From positions 1-32,983 of the forward strand of contig VMTE01000038.1 in assembly GCA_013791775.1 (NCBI GenBank): 32,983 bases of DNA. Reading direction: 5' to 3'. A program made the position numbers and the translations under genes. Of this stretch, positions 15,285 through 24,017 are shown piece by piece; position 1 is the first letter of the stretch; every line of letters starts with the position of its first letter. The notes beneath the pieces are model-generated. The model did not search any database, was not told the DNA's origin, and saw only the letters and a list, made by a program, of their open reading frames with translations. Source of the stretch: Hyphomonas sp. (GTDB taxonomy: Bacteria > Pseudomonadota > Alphaproteobacteria > Caulobacterales > Hyphomonadaceae).

Positions 15285-15781
15285 GGTCGGGCTACGCACT
15301 GGCGCTTGTGCTCGGCGGATCAGCGGCCCTGTTCGGTCTGGTGTTCGATCCGGCTGAAAGACTGATCTGGAACCGGACAGGCAGCGCGCCGAAAGGGCTC
15401 TACTGGCTGAGCGGCGCCCCATTCACCAAAGGCCGATGGGTCGCTGTGTCAGCCAGGAGCGCTGATGCGGACTGGGCCGAAGCGCGAGGGTTTGTTGGCA
15501 AGGACTGGCCGCTCTTGAAGCAGATTGCCGGGGTTCCGGGCGACTCGATCTGCCGGAACGGGATTGAGGTTTTGATCAATGGCGAGCTGGCGGCGATGGC
15601 GCAGGAAGTCGATTCCGGAGGGCGTTTGTTGCCTGCCTGGGAAGGATGCGAGCGATTGAAAGCGGGGGAGTATTTCCTGCTCGCGCCACATGCCAGTTCG
15701 CTCGACGGACGGTATTTTGGCGTGACCGTGATTGACGATCTGGACGGCGTCGTCCGTCCTCTGATGATCTCCGGAAACTGA
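15281..15781 (+). CDS. traF: TraF-like S26 family signal peptidase
   Basis: This 166-residue inner-membrane serine peptidase of family S26, TraF type, has one N-terminal transmembrane helix (about 5-22). The nucleophile is in NRTGSAPKGLYWL (S35) and the general base in LLKQIAGVPGD (K80), positions close to S37/K89 of RP4 TraF. The C-terminal SLDGRYFG box is also conserved. TraF processes and cyclises the conjugative pilin. The pilin gene (trbC) and other mating-pair genes are not in this window. The start at 15281 overlaps the preceding stop. Confidence 0.87.
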   Translation: MRSGYALALVLGGSAALFGLVFDPAERLIWNRTGSAPKGLYWLSGAPFTKGRWVAVSARSADADWAEARGFVGKDWPLLKQIAGVPGDSICRNGIEVLINGELAAMAQEVDSGGRLLPAWEGCERLKAGEYFLLAPHASSLDGRYFGVTVIDDLDGVVRPLMISGN

Positions 15782-15999
15782 CAGGACCACAGAGCCATGC
15801 AAAGCGCTGCAGGGCGGAGCAGGCGTCTCCAAAGCGGACCCGGTAGGGCGAGATTAAAGCTGTGGCACCTTGTGCCCCCTAACGCCTTGTCTGCACATCT
15901 CTTTTTTGGCGTCCTTTGCACAGCATTGCAGTGCACGGGTCTGGCGCATGGTGTCGATTCCGCTGGCATTTCGAGGGTGCACAGTGCGGGAGCGGTGTT
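15782..15999 (+). other. Relaxase upstream region, candidate oriT
   Basis: This 218-bp gap between traF and the relaxase gene contains no convincing gene. It includes GTGCCCCCT near 15870, one mismatch from the GTGCGCCCT nick core of RSF1010-type oriT, repeated GTGCAC elements (around 15938 and 15978) and a T-rich patch. The position directly upstream of a relaxase gene is common for oriT. The relaxase is not of the RSF1010 type, so the nick-core similarity may be chance. Confidence 0.3.
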
Positions 16000-17925
16000 T
16001 TGAGCGAGGAGACGCCGTTCACGCCTCGGCTCGGGCGCGCCGGCGATCAGGGCGCCTCGTCCATCCGGCGCAGCGGGCGCAGGCTGGGCAAGACGGCTCG
16101 CAGGCTCGCAAAGCCCACCAAGCCTGCCTTCACCGGCGCCCGCTTCGGCGCGGCCCGGTCTACGGGATCACGCGGCGTGCGGCTGGCGCATCTCTCTAGG
16201 GTGCATATGCGGCGCGTCATCGTGAAGGTTCATATCGCGCGCCCGGGCCGGTCAGGGCCGGGGCTTTACCGCGCGCATGTCGGCTACCTCCAGCGCGACG
16301 GCGCGGGCCGGGACGGGACAAGCGGTCTGCTCTATGACCGAGACTCGGAAGGCGTTGATCCGGCGGACTTCCTGGAGCGCAGCGAAAACGACCCGCACCA
16401 GTTCCGGATCATCGTTTCGCCGGAAGACGGTGCGCGCATGGGCGACCTCAAGGCGGCAACGCGCGAGCTCATGGCGCAGATGGAGCGCGATACCGGGCGC
16501 CGTCTCGACTGGGTCGCCGTTGATCACCACAATACCGGTCATCCGCACACGCATATCGTGATCCGTGGCCGCGATGCCCGCATGCGTGATGTGGTCATTG
16601 CGCGCGACTACCTGACGCGCGGCCTGCGCGCAGCGGCGGAAGATCTTGCAACACAGCGCCTGGGACCGAGGCGCTCGCTCGAGATCGCCGAGGCGCGCAG
16701 CAGGGAAGTCAGCCTTGATCGCTGGACCGGGCTCGACCGCGAGATTGAGGCCAAGCTTGAAGGCACCCGCATTGACATGCCCGAAGCCAGCGGGAGCCGC
16801 GCGCGGTTTGATCGCGCGTTGCAGGTCGGCCGGCTCCGGCACCTCGAGACACTGGGATTTGCAAGGCCGGTTGGACCTCAGGCCTGGGAGATGACAGATG
16901 GCTGGCAGCAACAGCTGAAGCGGGCCGGCCAGCGCGGCGACATCATCCGCACGCTGGCCGCAGAATACAGCGGCCGCGAACAGGGCTTGCGGTTCGTCGA
17001 AGATCTTGGCTCTGAAGCTTCCCGGGTTACGGGGACCGTCAAGGCCTACGGTCCCGAGGATGAACTGCGCGATACGCGCTATCTCCTTATCGAGGATTTT
17101 GACGGCAGGGTCTGGCATGTGCCGTCAGGCGCAGCAGACATGACCGCGCCGCCGCGCCCCGGCGCGGTCGTCGAGCTCTCAAAAGCGGCCGTAATCGCGC
17201 GGCCTGCAGACCGGGCCATTGCGGCCGTTGCAGACGCAGCGGGCGGCGTCTGGTCTGAAGAGCTTCATGTCCGTCACGACCCGGGCTCGAGCCCGGAATA
17301 CCGCCTGTCGCTCAAACGGCGGCTGGAAGCTTTGCGCCGGGACGGCATCGGCGAGCGGCTTGGCACAGGCGAATGGCGGATCGATGAGGGCTTCGTCGAA
17401 CGGGCTGCGGGGTATGAAGCGCGCCGCGCCGGCGGCGTCCGGCTGGCAGTCCTGTCCTGGGTGCCGCTGGAACAGCAGGTCGGCCTGAATGCCGAGACCT
17501 GGCTCGATGGAAATGATCCGGGCGGCGCTCGGGGATCCAAGCGGCTCGGAGAGCTCAGGCAGCAGCGACAGGCATGGCTGCGCCAGCAGGGGCTTCTTGG
17601 TGCGGGTGACGACAAGCTCTCGGCCGATCAGCGTGCCCGCCTCAGAAGCCTTGAGCTCAGCCGGCGAACAGCCATTCTCGCGGCGCAGTCGAGTCGGACA
17701 GCACTGGCCCTGCAACCGGGTGACGCGTTTGACGGCAAGCTTGAGGGTCATCTGGATCTTGCGTCCGGCCGGATGGCGATCATCGGCAATGCGAAGCAGT
17801 TTGCGCTCGTCCCCTGGCGCGATGCGCTGGGCCGCCAGATCGGCCGGGAGCTGAGCATCCGCCAGACGGCGACAGGGCTCAGCTGGAGCCTCGGTGCGGA
17901 GCGCGGGCGCGGCCTGTCTCGCTGA
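16000..17925 (+). CDS. VirD2/TraI-like conjugative relaxase (DUF3363)
   Basis: This 641-residue relaxase would nick oriT and pilot the transferred strand. The N-terminal part is basic (RRSGRRLGKTARRLAK); the relaxase domain carries the histidine triad motif in HHNTGHPHTHI (about residues 175-188), and the C-terminal half is the DUF3363 region (FDGRVWHVPSGAADM and onward). The start is probably TTG at 16000: GGGAG at 15988-15992 is spaced seven bases before it, and the protein then begins MSEETPFTPRLGR, the usual start of this family. The open frame back to ATG 15916 lacks a ribosome-binding site. It is followed by the coupling protein, with a 114-bp gap. Confidence 0.9.
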   Translation: MSEETPFTPRLGRAGDQGASSIRRSGRRLGKTARRLAKPTKPAFTGARFGAARSTGSRGVRLAHLSRVHMRRVIVKVHIARPGRSGPGLYRAHVGYLQRDGAGRDGTSGLLYDRDSEGVDPADFLERSENDPHQFRIIVSPEDGARMGDLKAATRELMAQMERDTGRRLDWVAVDHHNTGHPHTHIVIRGRDARMRDVVIARDYLTRGLRAAAEDLATQRLGPRRSLEIAEARSREVSLDRWTGLDREIEAKLEGTRIDMPEASGSRARFDRALQVGRLRHLETLGFARPVGPQAWEMTDGWQQQLKRAGQRGDIIRTLAAEYSGREQGLRFVEDLGSEASRVTGTVKAYGPEDELRDTRYLLIEDFDGRVWHVPSGAADMTAPPRPGAVVELSKAAVIARPADRAIAAVADAAGGVWSEELHVRHDPGSSPEYRLSLKRRLEALRRDGIGERLGTGEWRIDEGFVERAAGYEARRAGGVRLAVLSWVPLEQQVGLNAETWLDGNDPGGARGSKRLGELRQQRQAWLRQQGLLGAGDDKLSADQRARLRSLELSRRTAILAAQSSRTALALQPGDAFDGKLEGHLDLASGRMAIIGNAKQFALVPWRDALGRQIGRELSIRQTATGLSWSLGAERGRGLSR

Positions 17926-18039
17926 AGCTCTGCATAGCCTTGCGGCGTGCTGCACGCATTGGCGTGCTTTGCGGATGGCGGCGCGCCCCGAAGGCAGCGC
18001 AGTTTGGCGCTGTTTTGAGTTTGCATGGAAGGACCCGCC

Positions 18040-20001
18040 ATGACCGGCACAAAGATCCTCATCGGCCAGATTGCAGTGGTGTTTATGCTGATCCTCGGGG
18101 CGGTGTGGCTTGCGACCCAGGTGACCGCCGAGGCCTTGGGGCTCCAGCCAGCACTCGGTTCGCCCTGGTTCCTTGTCGGGGACGCTCCGGTCTACAAACC
18201 ATGGCGGCTGTTCCAGTGGTGGTATGCCTATGAAGGCTACGCGCCGGAAGTGTTTGCGCGAGGGGGATTGATCACCGTGTCAGGAACCGGGCTCGGCATC
18301 CTCGCGGCGATCACCGGATCAGTCCTGCGCAGCCGGCACGAACGCAATGTCACGACCTATGGCTCGGCGCGCTGGGCAAGGCGGCAGGATCTGAACCGGG
18401 CCGGGCTGCTGGGCGGCGACGGCGTGTTCCTGGGGCGCTGGCAACAGGACTACCTGCGTCATGCGGGGCCGGAACACGTCATGGCGTTTGCGCCGACCCG
18501 GTCGGGGAAGGGCGTCGGCCTTGTGGTGCCAACTCTGCTCTCCTGGACAAGCAGCGCTGTCATCCATGACATCAAGGGTGAGAACTGGGAGATCACCTCC
18601 GGCTGGCGTGCGCGCTTCTCGCGCTGCGTGCGGTTTGATCCGACCGACCGCCGGTCCCCGCGTTACAATCCTCTGATGGCGGTGCGGCGCGGCGAGCACG
18701 AAGTGCGTGACGTGCAGAACATCGCCGACATCCTCGTTGATCCGGAGGGCTCACTGGAACGCCGCAACCATTGGGAAAAGACCGGGCATTCCCTCCTGGT
18801 CGGCGTGATCCTGCATGTACTCTATGCCGAAGAAGACAAGACACTCGCCGGATGTGCGCGGTTCCTGTCCGATCCGGCGCGGTCTTTTGCTGTCAGCCTG
18901 CGCGCCATGATGACGACGGCGCATCTGGGGCCTGAAGGCGTTCATCCGATTGTCGCGCAGGCGGCGCGCGAGCTCCTCAACAAATCCGAGAATGAGCGCT
19001 CCGGCGTCCTGTCGACGGCGATGAGTTTCCTGTCTCTCTACCGCGATCCCGTCATTGCCGAAGTGACGAGCCATTCGGACTGGCGGATCGAGGATCTCGT
19101 GGAGGGCAGCGCGCCCTTGTCGCTCTACCTCGTTGTACCGCCCTCTGACCTCTCCCGAACCAAGCCGCTGATGCGCCTGATCCTCAACCAGATCGGGCGC
19201 CGGCTTACCGAGGAGCTTCCTTCAAAGGGGCAGCGGCAGCTCCTGTTCATGCTGGATGAGTTCCCGGCCCTCGGACGGCTCGACTTCTTCGAGAGCGCGC
19301 TGGCATTCATGGCGGGATACGGGATCCGCGCTTACCTGATCACGCAATCTCTGAACCAGATCGAGAAAGTCTACGGGCCGAACAACTCGATCCTCGACAA
19401 CTGCCATGTGCGCATCGCCTTTGCGACGAACGATGAACGCACGGCGAAACGCGTTTCCGACGCTTTGGGCACGACAACAGAACTCCGCTCACAGAAGAAC
19501 TATACGGGCCACCGCCTGTCGCCCTGGCTCTCCCACATGATGGTTTCGCGCCAGGAAACCCAGCGCGCGCTGGTGACGCCGGGCGAAGTCATGCAACTCG
19601 CGGCCACAGACGAAATCGTGATGGTGTCAGGCGTGCCGCCGGTGCGCGCCAAGAAGCTGCGCTATTTCGAGGACGCAAACTTCAAGGCACGGGTGCTGCC
19701 GCCGGCGGCGGTCGGATGGAGCGGGCAGGCAGGAAAGGATGCGTGGTATGCGCGTGTCGATGTACCCATGCCGGAGGCTGAGGCGGCGCGAGGCGGAGAG
19801 GATACCGCTGGGCTTGAACGCAAGCAGACCTGGGAGCCTGAGCACGAGATCGATAATCAAGCTCCGCAACCGGAGCCGGAACCCGGCGTGGACGTCGAGA
19901 AGGACGAGGCGGCAGATCCCGCAGACGACCTCAATCTCAAGGTCGTGCGGCGCGCCGCCGCCGCGGATCGCGGCGATCCTGATTTCCTGCCGGAGTTCTG
20001 A
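18040..20001 (+). CDS. traG: VirD4/TraG type IV coupling protein
   Basis: This 653-residue inner-membrane ATPase brings the relaxase-DNA complex to the type IV secretion channel. Two transmembrane helices lie near the N-terminus (about 5-25 and 75-95). Walker A is at about residue 150 (APTRSGKGVG) and Walker B at about 400 (LLFMLDEFPALG). Family segments YGSARWA, SLNQIEKVYG and NCHVRIAF are present. The C-terminal 70 residues are acidic and variable. The start at 18040 is preferred over the in-frame ATG at 18025 because GGAAGGA at 18027-18033 is its ribosome-binding site. The CopG-like gene follows 5 bp later. Confidence 0.93.
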   Translation: MTGTKILIGQIAVVFMLILGAVWLATQVTAEALGLQPALGSPWFLVGDAPVYKPWRLFQWWYAYEGYAPEVFARGGLITVSGTGLGILAAITGSVLRSRHERNVTTYGSARWARRQDLNRAGLLGGDGVFLGRWQQDYLRHAGPEHVMAFAPTRSGKGVGLVVPTLLSWTSSAVIHDIKGENWEITSGWRARFSRCVRFDPTDRRSPRYNPLMAVRRGEHEVRDVQNIADILVDPEGSLERRNHWEKTGHSLLVGVILHVLYAEEDKTLAGCARFLSDPARSFAVSLRAMMTTAHLGPEGVHPIVAQAARELLNKSENERSGVLSTAMSFLSLYRDPVIAEVTSHSDWRIEDLVEGSAPLSLYLVVPPSDLSRTKPLMRLILNQIGRRLTEELPSKGQRQLLFMLDEFPALGRLDFFESALAFMAGYGIRAYLITQSLNQIEKVYGPNNSILDNCHVRIAFATNDERTAKRVSDALGTTTELRSQKNYTGHRLSPWLSHMMVSRQETQRALVTPGEVMQLAATDEIVMVSGVPPVRAKKLRYFEDANFKARVLPPAAVGWSGQAGKDAWYARVDVPMPEAEAARGGEDTAGLERKQTWEPEHEIDNQAPQPEPEPGVDVEKDEAADPADDLNLKVVRRAAAADRGDPDFLPEF

Positions 20002-20006
20002 GTTTT

Positions 20007-20369
20007 ATGGGTAAGCCGCGCGTGAACATCCGGATCTCGACGAAGCTGCATGCTCAGCTGTGTGAGGCCGCAGGCCGCCCCGGTATGACCAAGACAGCGA
20101 TTGTCGAGGACGCGCTCCGGGCATGGTTTGATCCAGAGTCGCGGTCCGTGTTGGAGGAGCGCTTGCTGGTCCGCATTGATGCCTTTGACCTGCGCCAGGC
20201 AGATATCGAGCGGGATGTGGCGTTCACTTACCAAACGCTTGCTCACTATGTCTATTACTGGCTGACCCGCACCGAGCCTTTGCCCGAAGGCGAACGGGAT
20301 ATTGCCCACGCGCTTGGAAAGAAACGATTTGACCATTTCATCGAGCAGGTGACCCGGAAGGTCCGCTAA
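20007..20369 (+). CDS. CopG/ribbon-helix-helix protein, TrbB-upstream type
   Basis: This 120-residue protein has an N-terminal ribbon-helix-helix motif (RVNIRISTKLHAQLCEAA then MTKTAIVEDALRAWF) and a helical C-terminal part (DVAFTYQTLAHYVYYWL). Proteins of this type sit between traG and trbB in Trb-type conjugative elements and probably regulate the transfer genes. Here trbB does not follow; the backbone ends a few bases after this gene, which marks the scar at 20370-21225. Confidence 0.85.
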   Translation: MGKPRVNIRISTKLHAQLCEAAGRPGMTKTAIVEDALRAWFDPESRSVLEERLLVRIDAFDLRQADIERDVAFTYQTLAHYVYYWLTRTEPLPEGERDIAHALGKKRFDHFIEQVTRKVR

Positions 20370-20473
20370 CGGATAAAGTCAAACTGCAACGCGCAGCTTT
20401 TGCGGCTCAACCTGTGCAGGCTCAAAGGCGCGAGGCCGTCACGACGATCTGCTGCCTGAGGGTAACGACTGCT

Positions 20474-20785
20474 TCATTCTCCCGTGAAGACAGGCCTGCG
20501 CTTGTTGAGGAAGGCGTCGATGCCTTCCCGCGCATCGGCTGTCCGGGCCGTATCTGCAATCGCACGTGCTTCGAGTTCCATCTGGGTTTCGAGACTGTTG
20601 GTGGCGCTGCCGGCGAGGAGCGTTTTGACCGCGCCGAATGCCTGAGTGGGCCCTGCTGCAAACTGCCGGGCGAGGGTGTCGGCGCGCGCCGGGAGCGCGT
20701 TGGCCGCCACAACTTCGTTTGCGAGGCCCCATTCGAGCGCTTCGGTTGCCGAGAGGCGCCGGTTGATGGCCTGGCGGCGAATGCA
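20474..20785 (-). pseudogene. Enoyl-CoA hydratase, C-terminal fragment
   Basis: About 100 C-terminal codons of an enoyl-CoA hydratase/isomerase (crotonase) gene are present. Visible landmarks are RRLSATEALEWGLANEVV, then AGPTQAFGAVKTLL, SLETQMELEARAIA and the C-terminal AREGIDAFLNKRRPVF. The natural stop is intact, but the N-terminal two thirds, including the CoA-binding and oxyanion-hole part, are missing. Homology breaks off near 20785, where an in-frame stop lies upstream. The GTG at 20710 is an internal codon, not a real start. It is oriented against the conjugation genes and marks a recombination breakpoint. Confidence 0.8.
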
Positions 20786-20872
20786 TGGTCACAATGATAT
20801 CGCCGGCTGGATGGGTCAGTCATCGCAAAACCTCTCTCAATGGCGAGGAGTTGGGCTCTGTGGGTGAATCGT

Positions 20873-21167
20873 TCAATCCGTTCGCCGTTTGTGACGATCC
20901 TCCAAGGCTGACTTGCAAGACGGCGTTAGGTGGGCGTTCTTCCGGCTTTGCAGATCGAGGCGATTGCTTTCCCAGACGGTGTGTACTGGTTCCCGACATT
21001 GGCAGAGGTCCAAACCGAACTTGCGATAGCAGGCGTCGTCGTGGATGCGGGCGGCCCGCCCGGTGCGGAAGCGATGGTCGAACCCGTTCTGCTCGTTGCA
21101 ACCAAAGTCCCAGCATGAACTGATCGCGGGCGCCCGCGCCGCCAGTCGTGAAGGAAGGTCCTTGAAA
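20873..21167 (-). pseudogene. Unidentified coding-like fragment
   Basis: A minus-strand frame of about 98 codons without a start codon reads through CWDFGCNEQNGFDHRF, TGRAARIHDDACYRKFG and HTVWESNRLDLQ to a stop at 20873. Its third codon positions are strongly G/C-biased, particularly in the first two thirds, as in real genes here. No family was recognised. The lack of a start, and its place beside a truncated hydratase, suggest a gene fragment left by recombination. A plus-strand frame (20930-21118) overlaps it and is thought to be its shadow. Confidence 0.35.
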
Positions 21168-21199
21168 ATAAAACAGTACAGATGTACTAAAAATACTGT
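21162..21199 (+). promoter_or_regulatory. Promoter and candidate CecR-type operator
   Basis: A TTGAAA -35 box (21162-21167) is 17 bp from a weak -10 TACTAA (21185-21190). Overlapping these are AGTACA-GA-TGTACT (21175-21188), with 6-bp arms, and a wider repeat ACAGTA (21173-21178) with TACTGT (21194-21199). The dyads sit over the likely promoter of the HlyD-ABC-TetR operon, so repression by the TetR protein at 26253 is plausible. Binding is inferred. Confidence 0.5.
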
Positions 21200-21225
21200 G
21201 GTGACCTGAACCGAGGTGGAGCCTC

Positions 21226-22257
21226 ATGCAAGCCCTCAGACGATTTTCAATGAAACGCATTGCCATCATTGCCGCTGTTTTGGTCGCCGCCCTCATCCTG
21301 GGGCGTTTCGTCGTGTGGCCGCGTTTGAGCCCCGCGGGTTCCGGCGCGGACGGCGCGCTCGTGCTCTACGGCAATGTCGATATCCGGCAGGTGGAGCTCG
21401 CGTTTCGGGTGTCCGGCCGGCTCGACGCCGTGAATTTCGAGGAAGGGGACACGGTTTTGGCTGGCGACGTGATTGCGGTCCTGGACACCGCGCCGCTGCG
21501 TGACGGGGTCGCTCAGGCTGAGGCAGAGGCGTCGGTGCGCCGTGCAGAGCTTGCGCGCCTCGAAGCTGGAAGCCGGTCCCAGGAAATAGACCGGGCAAGA
21601 GCCCGGGTGGAAGAGCTGGACGCAAATGTCCTGATCGCTCAGCAGACCTTCGACCGGCAGTCAAAGTTGCGCGACAGTGGCTATGTATCGCAGCAAGCCT
21701 ATGACACGGCGCTCGCCGCATTGGACGCGGCGAGAAAGCGTCTTGTCGCGGGTAAAAAGGATCTCGCTCTCGTGCAGCTCGGACCGCGGGCTGAAGAAAT
21801 TGCAGGAGGCGAAGCGGGCGTCGAAGCAGCCGAGGCAGCCGTTGCTCAGGCTCAGCTGAGACTCGGAGACACAAATCTCATCGCGCCTTCGGACGGCGTC
21901 CTTCTGGCGCGCGTGCGCGAACCCGGCTCGATCGTCGCGGCAGGTGTGCCGGTCGCCACATTGGCCTTGACCAGTCCGGTCTGGGTTCGCGCTTATGTCG
22001 ATGAGACAGATCTCGGCCTGGTCGTGCCAGGTAAGACAGCCGAAGTCTTCACTGACAGCGCGCCCGGCAAGCCCTACCAGGGGCAAGTCGGCTTTGTCTC
22101 TCCCATTGCCGAGTTCACGCCCCGGACGGTCCAGACGCCTGATCTTCGTACTGATCTTGTCTATCAGGTCCGGATCACTATCGACGCACCAGACAGCGGC
22201 CTTCGTCAAGGCATGCCCGTCACGGTCAAGCTCAGCCGCCCGACTGTGGCGGATTAA
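21226..22257 (+). CDS. ybhG: HlyD-family periplasmic adaptor (YbhG-like)
   Basis: This 343-residue membrane-fusion protein has an N-terminal membrane anchor (about 11-28), a lipoyl-like half (VSGRLDAVNFEEGD, about 65-78), a long coiled-coil hairpin (about 95-205, rich in Ala, Glu, Arg), the second lipoyl half (LIAPSDGVLLARVREPG) and a beta-barrel region. It links the inner-membrane ABC exporter encoded downstream to an outer-membrane channel such as TolC. E. coli YbhG works with YbhF/S/R in export of cationic drugs. The start at 21226 has GAGGTGGA at 21213-21220; M at 21250 is an alternative. It is first of five co-directional genes. Confidence 0.88.
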   Translation: MQALRRFSMKRIAIIAAVLVAALILGRFVVWPRLSPAGSGADGALVLYGNVDIRQVELAFRVSGRLDAVNFEEGDTVLAGDVIAVLDTAPLRDGVAQAEAEASVRRAELARLEAGSRSQEIDRARARVEELDANVLIAQQTFDRQSKLRDSGYVSQQAYDTALAALDAARKRLVAGKKDLALVQLGPRAEEIAGGEAGVEAAEAAVAQAQLRLGDTNLIAPSDGVLLARVREPGSIVAAGVPVATLALTSPVWVRAYVDETDLGLVVPGKTAEVFTDSAPGKPYQGQVGFVSPIAEFTPRTVQTPDLRTDLVYQVRITIDAPDSGLRQGMPVTVKLSRPTVAD

Positions 22258-22265
22258 GGGCGCAG

Positions 22266-24017
22266 ATGAACGATGCGTCCCTCAGTTCCCTGAAGCCTCA
22301 GCCCTTCGTCCAGATCAAAAACGTGACAAAGCGGTTCGGAGCAATTGGCCCGGCGGCTCTAGATGATGTGTCTGGAACCATAGAGACCGGCAAGATCACC
22401 GGACTTGTTGGGCCCGACGGCGCAGGCAAGACAACCCTCATAAGACTGCTGACAGGCCTGAGCCGGCCGAGCAAGGGCGACGTGCTCATCGAAGGCGCGC
22501 GCGCCCACATATCTCAGCGTGCCTTGCACCAGATGCTTGGCTACATGCCCCAACGCTTCGGCCTCTACGAAGATCTGAGCGTGATGGAAAATCTTGAACT
22601 GTTCGCCGACCTCAAGGGGCTTTCGGGCGAAGAGCGGGAGGACACTTTCGGCCACCTGCTGAAGTTCACGGATCTTGCGCGGTTCACCGAGCGTCTGGCA
22701 GGCGCCCTGTCTGGCGGCATGAAGCAGAAACTCGGCCTTGCCTGCGCCTTGCTCACCCGGCCTCGGTTGCTGCTCCTTGACGAGCCATCGGTGGGGGTTG
22801 ACCCGATTTCGCGGCGGGAACTGTGGTCGATGGTGGGCGAACTTGTCGACGACAGCATGGCCGTGGTCTGGGCAACTGCCTACCTCGACGAAGCGGAAAA
22901 GTGCGACGATGTTCTTCTGCTCAGCGGCGGCAAGCTTCTCTATGCGGGGCCTCCCGGTGACCTGACGGTGACAATGGCTGGCCGCGTCTTCCTTGCACGC
23001 GTTCCGCAGGAGACGCGCCGCGCCGCCATCGCGCCCCTGCTTCGCGATGCATCCGTGGCCGACGCCATCCTGCACGGGGATGCTATCCGCGTGCTGACGC
23101 GCGAAGGGGCTGATCTTGACCATGTCAGGACGCTGGTGAATGCAGCGGTGGTTCCGGCCGCGCCGCGCTTCGAGGACGCGTTTGTCGACCGGCTGGGCGG
23201 CGGACCGGACGGACGGTCGCCGCTGGCCGAGGCCATGATTGCCCATTCGGACAATGGCGAGGCGGTTATCGAAGCATGCGGCCTTACAAAACGCTACGGC
23301 ACCTTCACGGCAGCGTCTAATATCACGTTCACGCAGAAGCGCGGCGAAATCCTCGGGCTGCTCGGCCCCAATGGGGCAGGCAAGTCGACAACCTTCAAGA
23401 TGCTCTGCGGCCTGACTGAGCCGAGCGAGGGCGAGGGGCGTGTGGCGGGGTTCGACTTGCGCACGGCCGCCGCCGATGCACGCGGGCGGCTTGGTTACAT
23501 GGCGCAGAAGTTCTCCCTGTACGGAGATATTTCAGTGGACCAGAACCTCTCCTTCTTCGCGGGTGTCTACGGTCTCAGCCGTCCGCGTGCCAGGGAACGT
23601 ATCGAAGCGATGCTGCGGGCCTTTGATCTGACGACCCATCGCAACACGGTAGCTGCGCGCCTGCCGCTCGGATTCAAGCAGCGCCTCGCGCTCGCTGCTG
23701 CGCTCTTGCACGAGCCGGAAGTCCTATTCCTTGATGAGCCGACCTCGGGTGTTGATCCCATTACACGCCGAGAATTCTGGTCGCACATCAATGCCTTGAC
23801 GGCGAAGAATGTTGCCGTGCTCGTCACCACGCACTTCATGGAAGAGGCCGAGTATTGCGACCGGATCAACCTGATCTATCGCGGCAGGACGATTGCGGAA
23901 GGCACACCTGAAGCCCTGAAGGCAAGCTGCGCCAATCCGGATGGATCGAGCGTAACTATGGAAGACGCGTTCATTGAGCTGGTCGCGCGGTCGGAAAAGG
24001 AAGAGGCAGCCTTATGA
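22266..24017 (+). CDS. ybhF: ABC exporter ATPase with two nucleotide-binding domains (YbhF-like)
   Basis: This 583-residue protein has two fused ABC ATPase domains. The first has Walker A GPDGAGKTT, signature LSGGMKQ and Walker B LLLLDEP. The second has Walker A GPNGAGKST, a degenerate signature LPLGFKQ and Walker B VLFLDEP, with the ITRREFW segment typical of YbhF proteins. The PDGAGK variant in the first domain and LPLGF in the second are family features rather than damage. It powers the two ABC-2 permeases encoded next. It starts 8 bp after ybhG and overlaps the first permease gene by 4 bp. Confidence 0.92.
   Translation: MNDASLSSLKPQPFVQIKNVTKRFGAIGPAALDDVSGTIETGKITGLVGPDGAGKTTLIRLLTGLSRPSKGDVLIEGARAHISQRALHQMLGYMPQRFGLYEDLSVMENLELFADLKGLSGEEREDTFGHLLKFTDLARFTERLAGALSGGMKQKLGLACALLTRPRLLLLDEPSVGVDPISRRELWSMVGELVDDSMAVVWATAYLDEAEKCDDVLLLSGGKLLYAGPPGDLTVTMAGRVFLARVPQETRRAAIAPLLRDASVADAILHGDAIRVLTREGADLDHVRTLVNAAVVPAAPRFEDAFVDRLGGGPDGRSPLAEAMIAHSDNGEAVIEACGLTKRYGTFTAASNITFTQKRGEILGLLGPNGAGKSTTFKMLCGLTEPSEGEGRVAGFDLRTAAADARGRLGYMAQKFSLYGDISVDQNLSFFAGVYGLSRPRARERIEAMLRAFDLTTHRNTVAARLPLGFKQRLALAAALLHEPEVLFLDEPTSGVDPITRREFWSHINALTAKNVAVLVTTHFMEEAEYCDRINLIYRGRTIAEGTPEALKASCANPDGSSVTMEDAFIELVARSEKEEAAL

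Noticed and set aside
16252-17118. 288-codon minus-strand frame within the relaxase
   Set aside because: Antisense shadow of the relaxase gene, no recognisable domain.
20873-21167. Phospholipase A2-like HDxCY motif in the unknown fragment
   Set aside because: The spacing is His-x3-Cys rather than His-x2-Cys and there is no preceding Cys pair of the PLA2 motif.
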